Part shown: piece after piece, positions 17,526-28,999 of the stretch
How the letters are laid out: every line of letters begins with the position of its first letter
Numbering within the stretch: position 1 is the stretch's first letter
Assembly (NCBI RefSeq): GCF_019132875.1
Contig: NZ_JAHSPF010000013.1
Span: forward strand, 62,001 to 126,000
Reading direction: 5' to 3'
Source of the DNA: Erwinia phyllosphaerae
GTDB lineage: Bacteria; Pseudomonadota; Gammaproteobacteria; Enterobacterales; Enterobacteriaceae
DNA: 64,000 bases
The notes under the pieces: model-generated
The model's input: only the letters and a program-made list of their open reading frames with translations
Told to the model about the DNA's origin: nothing
The model's database searches: none
Made by a program: the position numbers and the translations under genes

Positions 17526-18527
17526 ATGAAGCCGCAAGAAAAACACCCGGCCCTTTTGCTGAGCGCTATTGTCCCGATGTACAACGCCGGAAGCAGTTTC
17601 CAGGCTTTCATTGACTCCGCGCTGGCGCAAACGCTGCAATCAATGGAAATCATCATTGTTAATGATGGCTCAACGGATGAATCGGCACAGCTGGCACACC
17701 GCTACGCCAGCGAGTATGAGCATGTACACGTTATCGATCAGGCAAACGGCGGCGTATCGCGCGCGCGCAATGCCGGACTGGCAATCGCACGCGGTAAATA
17801 CGTCACCTTTCCGGACGCCGACGACACGCTGTCACCAGAGATGTACAGCAAGCTGACGGCAATGGCCGAACAGGACGATCTGGACGTGGCGCAGTGTAAT
17901 GCAGAGCGCGTATTCTGGGGGTCTGGCCATGCAAAAACGCTGATCCCTGAAGACCGATTGCAATCCACTGCCGTGCTGAGCGGCGCCAACTGGCTGCAAC
18001 AGGCGCTTTCCACCAACCGCTATCTGCACGTGGTCTGGCTGGGCATTTATCGCCGCTCGCTTATCGAAGAGCTGAACCTGCTGTTTGAGCCCGGGCTGCA
18101 TCATCAGGATATCCCGTGGACCACCGAACTGATGCTGAACGCGCGTCGCGTGCGCTATACCAGCGAGGTGATGTATCGCTATTACGTTCACGACCAGTCT
18201 ATCAGCAACCGCAAACGTAGCGGGATGGCCAACGTCGAGTACCAGCGCCACTATTTGAAAATTGCCCGCATGCTGGATGAAATTAACCTGCGCTATCGCC
18301 ATAAGGTGAAAATCGGCCCGGCCGTGTATCGCCAGGTAACGAAAGAGGCGTTGACCGTTTGCCATGCCCTGCGTCGTGAACCGGACGCGGCGGCGCAACA
18401 GGCAATGATAGCGGATCTGTTCGCCAGCAAAACGCCAGGGCGAATGATGCGTAATGCCCGCGGCATTAAACAGTGGTATCAGCTGCTGCTCTGGCTGAGC
18501 CGGATTTACCGCTGGCGTCAGCGCTGA
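17526..18527 (+). CDS. waaH: WaaH (YibD) LPS HepIII glucuronosyltransferase
   Basis: GT2 enzyme of 333 residues. E. coli WaaH transfers glucuronic acid to HepIII of the core when phosphate is scarce (PhoB regulon). The match to E. coli YibD is extensive: VPMYNAG, EIIIVNDGSTDES, the metal motif PDADD, DDLDVAQCNAERVF, HVVWLGIYRRS, GLHHQDIPWTTELMLNARR and NVEYQRHYLKIARML. In E. coli yibD stands alone near but outside the core operon; here it is inside it. ATG 17526 is chosen over an upstream ATG at 17478 that overlaps the previous gene. I see no obvious Pho box upstream. Confidence 0.9.
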   Translation: MKPQEKHPALLLSAIVPMYNAGSSFQAFIDSALAQTLQSMEIIIVNDGSTDESAQLAHRYASEYEHVHVIDQANGGVSRARNAGLAIARGKYVTFPDADDTLSPEMYSKLTAMAEQDDLDVAQCNAERVFWGSGHAKTLIPEDRLQSTAVLSGANWLQQALSTNRYLHVVWLGIYRRSLIEELNLLFEPGLHHQDIPWTTELMLNARRVRYTSEVMYRYYVHDQSISNRKRSGMANVEYQRHYLKIARMLDEINLRYRHKVKIGPAVYRQVTKEALTVCHALRREPDAAAQQAMIADLFASKTPGRMMRNARGIKQWYQLLLWLSRIYRWRQR

Positions 18528-18603
18528 TGCTGAAGCATCCCGGCTTTTCCGCAGTCGGACTTTTTCTTACAATCGGTTCACTTTATGTTGAGATCCCATA
18601 AGT

Positions 18604-19683
18604 ATGGCTACTCTCCAGTCGATTCCCGCCAGCTTTGCGCCGCAGAAAATTTTGCTGATCAAGCTGCGCCATCATGGCGATATGCTGCTGACCACGCCGG
18701 TTATTGAAGCGCTTCGCCAGCGTTATCCGCAGGCCAGTATTGACGTGCTGCTCTATAAAGAGACGCTGCCGATGCTGCAGGCGCATCCGCATATTCGCCA
18801 GCTGCACTTTATCGATCGCAAATGGAAACAGGAAGGGGCGCTGGCGCATATCCGGCATGAAGCGGCGCTACTCGGCACGATTCGCCGTCAGCGCTACGAT
18901 CTGGTGATTAATCTGGCCGATCAGTGGCGCAGCGCGATCATTACTGGCTTATCCGGCGCGCGGGTCAGAATTGGTTTCGCTTACAACAAGCGCCGCAGCC
19001 TCTTCTGGCGTAAAGCACATACCCATCTGGTTTCCACCAGCAACCATAGCCAGCTACATACGGTCGAACAGAACCTGTCTGCGCTACAGCCGCTGGGGAT
19101 TGCTTCCAGCGGTTTTTCGGCCGCGATGTATTACAGCGACAGCGACTGGCAACATACGCAGGCAGTGCTGACCCAAAACCAGGTTACGCGGCCCTATATC
19201 GTTATTCAGCCAACTTCGCGCTGGTTGTTTAAGTGCTGGGAAGATGAAAAGGTCGCCGGCCTGGTGAGCGCACTGGCTTCTGGCGAAACAGACATAGTGT
19301 TAACCGCCGCGCCCGATAAGAAAGAGCTGGCGATGATTGAACATATTCTTACGCTCTGTCCCAATAAAGCCGTTTCGCTGGCTGGTAAGCTAACGCTGCC
19401 GCAGCTGGCTTCGTTAATCGATCATGCTCGCCTTTTTATCGGCGTCGATTCTGCGCCAATGCATATGGCCGCCGCGTTAAATACGTCCTGTATCGCCCTT
19501 TTCGGCCCGACCAAGCTGACGCAATGGCGACCATGGGGAGAAAATAACCGGGTGATCTGGGCAGGAGACTACGCGCCGCTGCCGTCACCGGACAGCATTA
19601 ATACCGGCACGGAGACGCGCTATCTTTCAGCGATCCCGCTGGATGACGTAGTAAAAGCCGCAAGGAGTTATCTGGATGAATAA
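18604..19683 (+). CDS. waaQ: WaaQ heptosyltransferase III
   Basis: Adds the HepIII branch to HepII of the LPS core. It has 359 residues, GT9 fold. The diagnostic N-terminal LLIKLRHHGDMLLTTPVIEAL and LVINLADQWRS are present. PTSRWLFKCWEDEKV, FIGVDSAPMHMAAALNT and the C-terminal WAGDYAPLPSPD match WaaQ closely. It starts 76 bases after waaH and overlaps the wabG start by eight bases (ATGAATAA). Confidence 0.93.
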   Translation: MATLQSIPASFAPQKILLIKLRHHGDMLLTTPVIEALRQRYPQASIDVLLYKETLPMLQAHPHIRQLHFIDRKWKQEGALAHIRHEAALLGTIRRQRYDLVINLADQWRSAIITGLSGARVRIGFAYNKRRSLFWRKAHTHLVSTSNHSQLHTVEQNLSALQPLGIASSGFSAAMYYSDSDWQHTQAVLTQNQVTRPYIVIQPTSRWLFKCWEDEKVAGLVSALASGETDIVLTAAPDKKELAMIEHILTLCPNKAVSLAGKLTLPQLASLIDHARLFIGVDSAPMHMAAALNTSCIALFGPTKLTQWRPWGENNRVIWAGDYAPLPSPDSINTGTETRYLSAIPLDDVVKAARSYLDE

Positions 19684-20809
19684 AATACGGCTGGCCATAG
19701 TGCGGCAGAAATATCGGCCGGACGGCGGCGCTGAACGCTTTATCTCGCGGGCGCTTGAAGCGCTGGACGACGATAGCCTGGAGTTAAATATCATCACCCG
19801 CAGCTGGCAGGGCGAGCCAAAGCCGGACTGGCACCTGCATATCTGCAACCCTAAAAAATGGGGAAGGATTTCACGCGAGCGTGGTTTCGCCGTGGCCGCC
19901 CGTGAATGCTGGCAGCGGGAAAAATTCGATATCGTGCAAAGCCATGAGCGCATAGCGGGCTGCGATATTTTTCGCGCCGGTGACGGCGTGCATCGCGTCT
20001 GGCTGGAGCAAAGAGCGCGCGTTGTTTCCCCGGCGCAGCGGCTGCTAACCAGCCTGAGTCCCTATCATCGCTACGTCATGGCGGCAGAAGAAAAGATGTT
20101 TCGCTCGCCAGCGCTGAAGAAAATCATCTGTAACTCGCTGATGGTAAAGAACGACATCATGCGCTGCTTTCAGGTGCCGGAAGAAAAGTTCGCGGTTATC
20201 TACAACGCTATTGATGCCCAGCGCTTCAGGCCCGCCACGCTGGAAGAGCGCCAGCAGTCGCGTACGGCATTAAACTTACCCGCTGACGCCAAAGTTTTTA
20301 TCTACGTCGGTTCCGGTTTTGAACGCAAAGGCTTAAAAGCCTCCGTAACGGCGCTGGCCGCTACCGATGCGCATTTACTGGTTGTTGGTCAGGACAAGCA
20401 GCAGTCCCGGTATGTAAACCTGGCTCGCCAGCTGGGATGCGAAAACCGCGTGCATTTTGTCGGCGTTCAGCACAACGTTACTCCTTACTATCACGCGGCT
20501 GACGCACTGATGCTGCCGACGCTCTACGATCCTTTTCCAAACGTCATTCTGGAAGCGATGGCGTGTGGGCTGCCGGTTATTACCAGTTTTACCTGCGGCG
20601 GAGCGGAATTTATCGTTGATGGCGAGCAGGGCTACGTGTGTGATGCGCTGGACGTTACGGCACTGACCGCCGCCGCTAACGCTATCACAGTCAGAACGCT
20701 CGACAGTCGTATGGGCGATGCGGCCCGCGAGCGCGTTCTGCCTTGCTCACCGCAGCGGCTGGCAGGCCAGCTTCATGCGCTATATCAACAAGTGTTGCAG
20801 CAGGCCTGA
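19676..20809 (+). CDS. wabG: WabG LPS core hexuronic acid transferase
   Basis: GT4 enzyme of 377 residues. In Klebsiella WabG transfers galacturonic acid to HepII, a step needed for the rest of the outer core. Recognisable segments are IRLAIVRQKYRPDGGAERF, HLHICNPKKWGRISRERGF, VQSHERIAGCDIFRAGDGVH, VGSGFERKGLK and YDPFPNVILEAMACGLPVIT. It lies between waaQ (overlap) and waaA (about 100 bases). Its presence in place of waaG marks the core as Klebsiella/Serratia type. Confidence 0.9.
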   Translation: MNKIRLAIVRQKYRPDGGAERFISRALEALDDDSLELNIITRSWQGEPKPDWHLHICNPKKWGRISRERGFAVAARECWQREKFDIVQSHERIAGCDIFRAGDGVHRVWLEQRARVVSPAQRLLTSLSPYHRYVMAAEEKMFRSPALKKIICNSLMVKNDIMRCFQVPEEKFAVIYNAIDAQRFRPATLEERQQSRTALNLPADAKVFIYVGSGFERKGLKASVTALAATDAHLLVVGQDKQQSRYVNLARQLGCENRVHFVGVQHNVTPYYHAADALMLPTLYDPFPNVILEAMACGLPVITSFTCGGAEFIVDGEQGYVCDALDVTALTAAANAITVRTLDSRMGDAARERVLPCSPQRLAGQLHALYQQVLQQA

Positions 20810-20912
20810 GAAGAAGATGTGAGCACGCGCGACTTATCTGCTAACATGCGGTAATGTTTCTCTTTTCCGGCTTTTTCTGGCGCGAGTCTCTCTGTAATTC
20901 GTAAACATTGTG

Positions 20913-22187
20913 ATGACAACAATTTATTCTGTCCTGCTCTACCTTATTCAGCCTCTGATTTGGCTGCGGCTCTGGCTGCGCGGCAGAAAGGCACCGGCCT
21001 ATCGTCAACGCTGGGCGGAACGCTACGGCTACTGCAAAGACAAAGTCAGGCCGGACGGTATTCTGCTGCACTCCGTTTCCGTCGGCGAGACGCTGGCTGC
21101 CGTGCCGCTGGTCAGGGCGCTGCGCCACCGTTATCCTTCCATGCCGATTACCGTCACCACCATGACGCCGACCGGTTCGGAACGCGCGGCCTCGGCCTTC
21201 GGTAAAGATGTTCATCACGTTTATCTGCCTTACGATCTGCCCGGCTCCATGAATCGGTTTTTGAACAATGTGAATCCACGTCTGGTGATCATTATGGAAA
21301 CCGAACTGTGGCCGAACATGATTGCACAGCTTCACGCCCGTAAAATCCCGCTGGTCATCGCCAATGCTCGTCTTTCTGAACGCTCGGCGAAAGGCTACGG
21401 CAAGCTGGGCAAATTTATGCAGCGCCTGCTGCAAAAAATCACGCTGATTGCGGCGCAAAACGCAGAAGACGGCGAGCGTTTCGTCAGCCTTGGCCTGAAG
21501 CGTTCCCAGCTGACCGTGACCGGCAGCCTGAAGTTTGATATTTCCGTAACGCCGGAGCTGGCCGCACGCGCGGTTGCGTTGCGCCGCCAGTGGGCTTCAC
21601 GCCGCCAGGTATGGATAGCAACCAGCACGCATGAAGGCGAAGAGAGCATTATTCTGGAAGCGCACCGCAAACTTCTGGCGCGCTTTCCCGATCTGCTGCT
21701 TATTCTGGTGCCTCGCCATCCGGAGCGTTTTTCTACCGCGCGCGAGATGACGCAGAAGGCTGGTTTTAGCTTTATCACACGCAGCAGCGGCGAAATCCCT
21801 TCGGGCGGTACGCAGGTAGTGATTGGCGATACGATGGGCGAGCTGATGCTGCTGTACGGCATTGCCGATGTGGCATTCGTCGGCGGCAGCCTGGTGGAAC
21901 GAGGCGGACATAATCCGCTGGAAGCCGCCGCGCATGCAATTCCGGTGCTTATGGGCCCCCATACTTTTAACTTTAAAGATATCTGCGCGAAGCTGCAGCA
22001 GGCGGACGGGCTGATTACCGTTACCGATGCCGACTCGCTGGATAAAGAGATCGGCACCCTGCTCACCGATGAAGATTATCGTCTGTACTATGGCCGCCAT
22101 GCGGTAGACGTTCTGCATCAGAACCAGGGCGCGCTACAGCGTTTGCTACAGTTACTCGAACCTTATCTGCCACAGCGGAATCACTAA
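20913..22187 (+). CDS. waaA: WaaA Kdo transferase
   Basis: Bifunctional enzyme that adds two Kdo residues to lipid IVA at the inner membrane. It has 424 residues from ATG 20913; a GTG at 20910 would add one residue, giving E. coli's 425, and no SD decides between them. An N-terminal membrane anchor (LLYLIQPLIWLRLWLRG) is followed by SVSVGETLAAVPLVRAL with the catalytic Glu. The donor half carries VGGSLVERGGHNPLEAAAHAIPVLMGPHTFNF. It abuts waaE with no gap (TAAATG). Confidence 0.97.
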   Translation: MTTIYSVLLYLIQPLIWLRLWLRGRKAPAYRQRWAERYGYCKDKVRPDGILLHSVSVGETLAAVPLVRALRHRYPSMPITVTTMTPTGSERAASAFGKDVHHVYLPYDLPGSMNRFLNNVNPRLVIIMETELWPNMIAQLHARKIPLVIANARLSERSAKGYGKLGKFMQRLLQKITLIAAQNAEDGERFVSLGLKRSQLTVTGSLKFDISVTPELAARAVALRRQWASRRQVWIATSTHEGEESIILEAHRKLLARFPDLLLILVPRHPERFSTAREMTQKAGFSFITRSSGEIPSGGTQVVIGDTMGELMLLYGIADVAFVGGSLVERGGHNPLEAAAHAIPVLMGPHTFNFKDICAKLQQADGLITVTDADSLDKEIGTLLTDEDYRLYYGRHAVDVLHQNQGALQRLLQLLEPYLPQRNH

Positions 22188-23455
<1,268 letters not shown>

Positions 23456-24265
23456 CTATTTCTGGCAGGTTGGGCAGTAAAAAGTACTGCGCTGCGCGTG
23501 CTTTGCGCCAACTATTGGCGTAGTGCAAACGCGGCAAGGCTCACCCGCCCGGCCGTAAACCTGCAGTTCCTGAGCAAAATAGCCCGGTTTCCCGTCCGAC
23601 TGTAGAAAGTCGCGTAGCGTGGTGCCGCCTTGTTCAATGGAGCGCAGTAGCACCGCTTTAATCGTCGCGACCAGCAAAGATGCATCTTCTTTGCTCAGGT
23701 CCATCGCTGGGCGATCGGGATGGATCCCGGCCGCAAACAGCGATTCGCTGGCGTAGATATTGCCAACGCCCACCACCAGCTTGTTATCCATCAGCCATGG
23801 CTTAACCGGCGTTCGTCTGCCGCGCGACTTCTCAAACAGGTAATCTGCGTTAAACGCTTCACTTAGCGGTTCAGGGCCGAGATGCGCTAACACATTGCTG
23901 GCGGTCAGGTCGCTGCTCCATAGCCAGGCGCCAAAGCGACGTGGATCGGTATAGCGCAGCACTTTGCCATTGTTCATCACCAGGTCAACGTGGTCGTGCT
24001 TGGCTGGAGGCGTCTCCTCTGACAGCACGCGTAAGCTACCGGACATCCCAAGATGGATAATAATCCAGCCTTCAGGCAGCTCTAACAGCAGATATTTGGC
24101 GCGACGCTGGACGCTAAGGACCGGCTGGTCGCTGAGGCTGTGAATTTCATGAGAGACAGGCCAGCGCAGGCGGCCATTGCGTACTACGGCGTGCAGAATA
24201 GTGGCGCCGACAAGATGCGGTTCGATACCGCGTCGGCTGGTTTCTACCTCAGGTAACTCCGGCAT
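23456..24265 (-). CDS. mutM: MutM formamidopyrimidine-DNA glycosylase (Fpg)
   Basis: Bifunctional glycosylase/AP lyase that removes 8-oxoguanine paired with C. It has 269 residues, equal to E. coli. The mature N-terminus [12 protein letters not shown] supplies the catalytic Pro and Glu. [20 protein letters not shown] is the helix-two-turn-helix. The C-terminal zinc finger is [26 protein letters not shown], with four Cys. SD GGGAGG precedes the ATG. It lies downstream of rpmB-rpmG, separated by a terminator. Confidence 0.98.
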   Translation of the reverse strand: MPELPEVETSRRGIEPHLVGATILHAVVRNGRLRWPVSHEIHSLSDQPVLSVQRRAKYLLLELPEGWIIIHLGMSGSLRVLSEETPPAKHDHVDLVMNNGKVLRYTDPRRFGAWLWSSDLTASNVLAHLGPEPLSEAFNADYLFEKSRGRRTPVKPWLMDNKLVVGVGNIYASESLFAAGIHPDRPAMDLSKEDASLLVATIKAVLLRSIEQGGTTLRDFLQSDGKPGYFAQELQVYGRAGEPCRVCTTPIVGAKHAQRSTFYCPTCQK

Positions 24266-24304
24266 TCAAACCTCCCGCTGGGAATTTTTCCGTTCTCACA
24301 AAAG

Positions 24305-24331
24305 AAAAAACCCCGCCGAGGCAGGGTTTTT
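24305..24331 (-). terminator. Intrinsic terminator after rpmG
   Basis: On the minus strand AAAACCCtGC / GGCGGGGTTTT forms a stem around CTCG, followed by TTTTTTC. It lies between rpmG and mutM, so it would end most rpmBG transcripts and leave mutM to read-through. Confidence 0.85.
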
Positions 24332-24347
24332 CAGTCGCTAATCTCAA

Positions 24348-24518
<171 letters not shown>

Positions 24519-24531
24519 TCAGTTCCTTACC

Positions 24532-24801
<270 letters not shown>

Positions 24802-24913
24802 TTAAAAATAAGGTCTTGGCCGCCTCGTCAGGCTCTTAGCCCATCCAGGCGAGTTCTATGTGAACCCGCTGAGCAGGCCCAAATGCCAAACCCGAGATTC
24901 TCAAAGGTGGCGT

Positions 24914-24942
24914 AGTATACGCCCTGCAAGGCCGGTGCTCAA
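24914..24942 (-). promoter_or_regulatory. Sigma-70 promoter for rpmB-rpmG
   Basis: On the minus strand TTGAGC (24942-24937), a 17-base spacer and TATACT (24919-24914) stand about 145 bases before the rpmB ATG. The long 5' leader is otherwise featureless. There is no gene between here and radC. Confidence 0.65.
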
Positions 24943-25041
24943 GTCCCGAACAGATAAAGATCCCTTTGGATCGTGCAAAATTGCTCCATTTGAACGCAAA
25001 AAGTGTTGTCTGCCGGTTAAAAACCACGCGGTTTCCGCGCT

Positions 25042-25719
25042 TCAGCCGGGTGAGAGCCATCCCTGCTCGGCAAAAGAGACATATTCGCCACGGCCAATCA
25101 CAATATGGTCCAGTACGCGAATGCTGAAATGCTGGCAGCAGGTGATAACCTGTTGAGTTACATCACGATCGGCCATGCTGGGCGTGGCGATGCCCGAAGG
25201 ATGGTTATGAGCGAGCACAATTGCCGCCGCGTTATTTTTTAACGCCCTGCGGACAATTTCGCGCGGATGAACCTCAACGCTGGCGATAGCGCCAGCAAAC
25301 ATTTCGCAAGCTTCAATAATCCGGTGCTGACTATCAAAAAAAACCACCATAAAAATTTCACGCTCGCGATGCGCCAGCCTGCTGTGCAGATAATTCACCA
25401 TATCCGTGGAGCTCTGCACGGCCTGCTTCATTGAATCAGAACAGGTAAAAAAACGTCGTCCAAGCTCGGCTATGGCGTTCAGCTGCGCATATTTTGCTAC
25501 GCCCACGCCCTTTATCTGCAAAAACGCGTCTTTGTCTGCCGTCATCAGCCGGTAAAGTGAACCAAATTCTTCAATCAGCTGCCTGGCCAGCGCCATTACA
25601 TGGACGCCGTTTGCCCCGGTGCGGAGAAAAATGGCTAACAGCTCTATATCCGTTAACGCTTCTACCCCTTCCGCCACCAGCTTTTCACGTGGCGGTAGCT
25701 TTTTCCATGGCTTCTTCAT
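25042..25719 (-). CDS. radC: RadC family JAB-domain protein
   Basis: 225 residues from ATG 25719, fixed by GGAGG eight bases upstream. An N-terminal helix-hairpin-helix region (GVGVAKYAQLNAIAEL) precedes the JAB/MPN metal-binding domain, with VEVHPREIVRRALKNNAAAIVLAHNHPSG containing the HxH...S motif. The original DNA-repair phenotype of E. coli radC was traced to recG, so the function is unknown. It is divergent from coaBC. TATAAT at 25761-25756 is a likely -10. Confidence 0.93.
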   Translation of the reverse strand: MKKPWKKLPPREKLVAEGVEALTDIELLAIFLRTGANGVHVMALARQLIEEFGSLYRLMTADKDAFLQIKGVGVAKYAQLNAIAELGRRFFTCSDSMKQAVQSSTDMVNYLHSRLAHREREIFMVVFFDSQHRIIEACEMFAGAIASVEVHPREIVRRALKNNAAAIVLAHNHPSGIATPSMADRDVTQQVITCCQHFSIRVLDHIVIGRGEYVSFAEQGWLSPG

Positions 25720-25906
25720 GTGCTTTCCTCCTTCCGCAACAGACAGAATCATGGCATTATATACAGTAGTTTTCTACGCGGGTAAGGCCGCTCTGCGAGT
25801 TCTCTCGCAAAGATGATGCTGCGTTAAAAGTCAGCAAACCGGGAGTGTGGTAAAATGGCGGCATTCCGGCGCCTGCGCGCCCATCTGTCTCAACGGAGCG
25901 GATAGC

Positions 25907-27118
25907 ATGACATTAAACGGTAAACGTATAGTTCTGGGCATCAGCGGCGGTATAGCGGCTTACAAAGCGCCAGAGCTGGTAAGACGCCTGCGCGATCGCG
26001 GCGCAGAAGTTCGGGTGGCCATGACCGAAGCGGCAAAAGCGTTTATCACGCCGCTGAGCCTGCAGGCCGTCTCGGGTTATCCGGTCAGCGACAGCCTGCT
26101 GGACCCGGCGGCGGAAGCGGCAATGGGCCATATTGAACTGGGGAAATGGGCCAATCTGGTTATCCTGGCCCCTGCCACAGCCGACCTTATCGCGCGCGTC
26201 ACGGCGGGTATGGCTAACGATCTGGTCACTACCATCTGTCTTGCTACCGCTGCCCCCATCGCCGTTGTACCGGCTATGAACCAGCAAATGTACCGGGCTA
26301 CCGCTACGCAACACAATCTTCAGGTATTACGCGAGCGCGGCCTGATGATTTGGGGACCGGACAGCGGCAGTCAGGCCTGTGGCGACGTAGGGCCAGGACG
26401 CATGCTGGATCCGTTAACGATTGTCGACGAAGCGGTTCACTGGGCTTCTTCAGGCAACGATTTGACGCACCTCAACATCATGGTAACCGCTGGTCCAACC
26501 CGCGAGTCGCTTGATCCAGTCCGGTTTATCACCAACCACAGCTCGGGTAAAATGGGTTTTGCTATCGCCGCCGCTGCCGCAAAACGCGGTGCCAGCGTCA
26601 CGCTGGTTGCAGGGCCGGTCGCGTTAGCCACGCCGCCGGGCGTTAACCGTATTGACGTCATCAGCGCGCTGGAAATGGAAGCGGCCGTCATGGCTTCCGC
26701 TGCCAGCCAGGACATTTTTATTGCTTCTGCTGCGGTTGGTGACTATCGCGCGGCGGCGTTCTCTGAAGAAAAAATCAAAAAACAGGGCGATGAAATCGTT
26801 CTGAAGATGATAAAAAACCCGGACATTGTTGCTGGCGTAGCGGCCATGCAGGAACATCGTCCTTTTGTCGTGGGGTTTGCAGCAGAAACCCGGAATGTGG
26901 AAGAATATGCCCGACAAAAAAGGGTACGGAAAAATCTGGATCTGATCTGCGCTAATGATGTTTCTAAAGCCGGGCAAGGATTCAACAGTGAAACCAATGC
27001 CCTGCATCTTTTCTGGCAGGAAGGGAACAAAGTCTTACCGCTCAGCGATAAGCAGCTCCTGAGCCAACAATTACTGGACGAAATAGTCAGCCGTTATGAA
27101 GAAAAAAATCGACGTTAA
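25907..27118 (+). CDS. coaBC: CoaBC (Dfp) phosphopantothenoylcysteine synthetase/decarboxylase
   Basis: Bifunctional coenzyme A enzyme. The N-terminal CoaC half is a flavoprotein decarboxylase: [16 protein letters not shown], the FMN/substrate motifs [11 protein letters not shown] and PAMNQQMY, and the active-site Cys in [12 protein letters not shown]. The CoaB half has the Rossmann segment [20 protein letters not shown] and the [11 protein letters not shown] motifs. It has 403 residues from ATG 25907 (CGGAGCGG upstream). It overlaps dut by 23 bases, as in E. coli. Confidence 0.97.
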   Translation: MTLNGKRIVLGISGGIAAYKAPELVRRLRDRGAEVRVAMTEAAKAFITPLSLQAVSGYPVSDSLLDPAAEAAMGHIELGKWANLVILAPATADLIARVTAGMANDLVTTICLATAAPIAVVPAMNQQMYRATATQHNLQVLRERGLMIWGPDSGSQACGDVGPGRMLDPLTIVDEAVHWASSGNDLTHLNIMVTAGPTRESLDPVRFITNHSSGKMGFAIAAAAAKRGASVTLVAGPVALATPPGVNRIDVISALEMEAAVMASAASQDIFIASAAVGDYRAAAFSEEKIKKQGDEIVLKMIKNPDIVAGVAAMQEHRPFVVGFAAETRNVEEYARQKRVRKNLDLICANDVSKAGQGFNSETNALHLFWQEGNKVLPLSDKQLLSQQLLDEIVSRYEEKNRR

Positions 27119-27554
27119 GATTTTAGACCCGCGCGTGGGCACCACTTTTCCCCTGCCCGCTTACGCCACCTCGGGTTCCGCTGGTCTCGACCTGCGCGCC
27201 TGCCTGGATGAAGCCGTACAGCTGGCTCCCGGCGCGACCACGCTGGTGCCTACCGGTCTGGCTATTCATATTGCCGATCCGCAGCTGGCCGCGGTGATCC
27301 TGCCGCGTTCCGGTCTGGGCCATAAACATGGCGTGGTGCTGGGCAATCTGGTGGGCCTGATCGATTCCGATTATCAGGGACAGCTGATGGTTTCCGTGTG
27401 GAACCGTGGACAGGACACGTTCAGCATTGAGCCTGGCGAACGTATTGCGCAGATGGTCTTTGTACCGGTTGTGCAGGCTGAATTTAATCTGGTCAACGAC
27501 TTTGACGCCAGCGTGCGTGGTGAAGGCGGCTTCGGCCACTCAGGCCGTCAGTAA
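27096..27554 (+). CDS. dut: dUTP diphosphatase
   Basis: Hydrolyses dUTP to dUMP, keeping uracil out of DNA and feeding dTMP synthesis; trimeric. It has 152 residues. Five dUTPase motifs are visible: [40 protein letters not shown], and the C-terminal arm [11 protein letters not shown]. It starts inside the end of coaBC, implying coupled translation, and is followed by slmA. Confidence 0.98.
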   Translation: MKKKIDVKILDPRVGTTFPLPAYATSGSAGLDLRACLDEAVQLAPGATTLVPTGLAIHIADPQLAAVILPRSGLGHKHGVVLGNLVGLIDSDYQGQLMVSVWNRGQDTFSIEPGERIAQMVFVPVVQAEFNLVNDFDASVRGEGGFGHSGRQ

Positions 27555-27673
27555 TCGCCAGCCTGGCATTCGTGAGCGAGTAACTCCCATATTTTCGCCG
27601 TGAGCACGACCGCTCACGGATGTCGCGTGGGCGTTGGCCCGTATAAAGTGATATTTCAGGGGTCTTTCAGGAC

Positions 27674-28270
27674 ATGGCAGAGAAAAAGAGTGCGAAAAGG
27701 AACCGTCGCGAAGAAATACTGCAGGCTCTGGCGCAAATGCTGGAATCCAGCGACGGAAGCCAGCGGATTACCACGGCCAAACTGGCCGCCAACGTCGGCG
27801 TTTCGGAAGCTGCGCTTTATCGGCATTTCCCCAGCAAAACGCGCATGTTTGACAGCCTGATTGAATTTATTGAAGACAGCCTGATTACGCGCATCAATCT
27901 GATTTTACAGGATGAAAAGGAAGCGATTCCGCGCCTGCGCCTGATACTCCAGTTGCTTCTGGGTTTTGGTGAGCGTAATCCGGGCTTATCACGCATTCTG
28001 ACCGGCCATGCCCTGATGTTTGAACAGGATCGCCTGCAGGGAAGAATCAATCAGCTGTTTGAACGTATCGAGGTGCAGCTTAAACAGGTGCTGCGCGAGC
28101 AGAAGCTGCGTGATGGTGAAGGTTTCAAAACGGACGAGGCGCTGCTGGCTTCCCAGCTGCTGGCGTTTTCTGAAGGATTGCTGTCGCGTTTTGTCCGTTC
28201 CGGGTTCCGCTATCGTCCTACGGCAGAATTTGAAACGCGCTGGCCGCTACTGGCCTGTCAGCTGGTATGA
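27674..28270 (+). CDS. slmA: SlmA nucleoid-occlusion factor
   Basis: TetR-family DNA-binding protein that blocks FtsZ assembly over the nucleoid. It has 198 residues, as in E. coli. The HTH is [31 protein letters not shown]. The rest is the helical dimer and FtsZ-binding domain. It ends at a strong terminator. Confidence 0.97.
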   Translation: MAEKKSAKRNRREEILQALAQMLESSDGSQRITTAKLAANVGVSEAALYRHFPSKTRMFDSLIEFIEDSLITRINLILQDEKEAIPRLRLILQLLLGFGERNPGLSRILTGHALMFEQDRLQGRINQLFERIEVQLKQVLREQKLRDGEGFKTDEALLASQLLAFSEGLLSRFVRSGFRYRPTAEFETRWPLLACQLV

Positions 28271-28277
28271 ACAACCC

Positions 28278-28306
28278 GGGCCGCTGTCAGCGGCCCGCTG
28301 TTTTTT
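28278..28306 (+). terminator. slmA terminator
   Basis: GGGCCGCT - GTC - AGCGGCCC makes an 8-bp stem; GCTG and six T follow. It lies 8 bases after the slmA stop and overlaps the pyrE stop on the other strand. Confidence 0.85.
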
Positions 28307-28946
28307 AAATACCATACTCTTTACGATAGGCGCGGACGGCGGCCAGATGGTCAGCCAGCTCCGGTTTTTCTTCCAGATAGGTAATGAGTTCGTTCAGCGT
28401 GATAATGGCAATGACCTTACAGCCGTAGTCACGTTCCACTTCCTGAATAGCCGACTCCTGACCCCGACCGCGCTCCTGGCGATCCAGCGAAATCAGCACG
28501 CCAGCCAGCGTTGCCTGATTGGCGGCGATAATTTCCATTGATTCACGAATGGCCGTGCCGGCAGTAATAACGTCATCTACCAGCATAATGCGTCCCTGTA
28601 ACGGGCTGCCAACCAGCGTACCGCCTTCGCCGTGATCTTTTGCTTCTTTCCGGTTGAAGCAATAAGGCACATCGCGGTCGTGATGATCGGCCAGCGCTAC
28701 GGCAGTGGTGGTAGCGATAGGAATGCCTTTGTAAGCCGGGCCAAAAACCACATCAAAATCGATACCAGAATCGACCAGCGCCTGGGCATAGAAGCGCCCT
28801 AACAACGCCAGATCGCGCCCGGTATTAAACAGACCGGCATTAAAAAAATAAGGGCTTTTCCGCCCTGATTTCAGCGTAAACTCGCCAAATTTCAGCACCT
28901 GTTTGTTAATGGCGAATTCGATAAACTGCCGCTGCCAGGCTTTCAT
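28305..28946 (-). CDS. pyrE: PyrE orotate phosphoribosyltransferase
   Basis: Converts orotate and PRPP to OMP in pyrimidine synthesis; dimeric. It has 213 residues, as in E. coli. [16 protein letters not shown] is at the N-terminus and the PRPP motif [15 protein letters not shown] sits near residue 120. The SD GAGG precedes the ATG. It is the second gene of rph-pyrE and is controlled by the attenuator in the 53-base gap. Confidence 0.98.
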   Translation of the reverse strand: MKAWQRQFIEFAINKQVLKFGEFTLKSGRKSPYFFNAGLFNTGRDLALLGRFYAQALVDSGIDFDVVFGPAYKGIPIATTTAVALADHHDRDVPYCFNRKEAKDHGEGGTLVGSPLQGRIMLVDDVITAGTAIRESMEIIAANQATLAGVLISLDRQERGRGQESAIQEVERDYGCKVIAIITLNELITYLEEKPELADHLAAVRAYRKEYGI

Positions 28947-28968
28947 GTCTCGTTCCTCAATCAGTTAT

Positions 28969-28993
28969 AAAAAAGGCGACTCTCTGGTCGCCT
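28969..28993 (-). promoter_or_regulatory. pyrE UTP-sensing attenuator
   Basis: On the minus strand AGGCGAC - CAGAGA - GTCGCCT is followed by a T6 run. It starts 7 bases after the rph stop codon. In E. coli this arrangement lets ribosomes finishing rph prevent termination when low UTP slows RNA polymerase. Here rph is intact up to the stem, so coupling should work. Confidence 0.9.
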
Positions 28994-28999
28994 GGAATA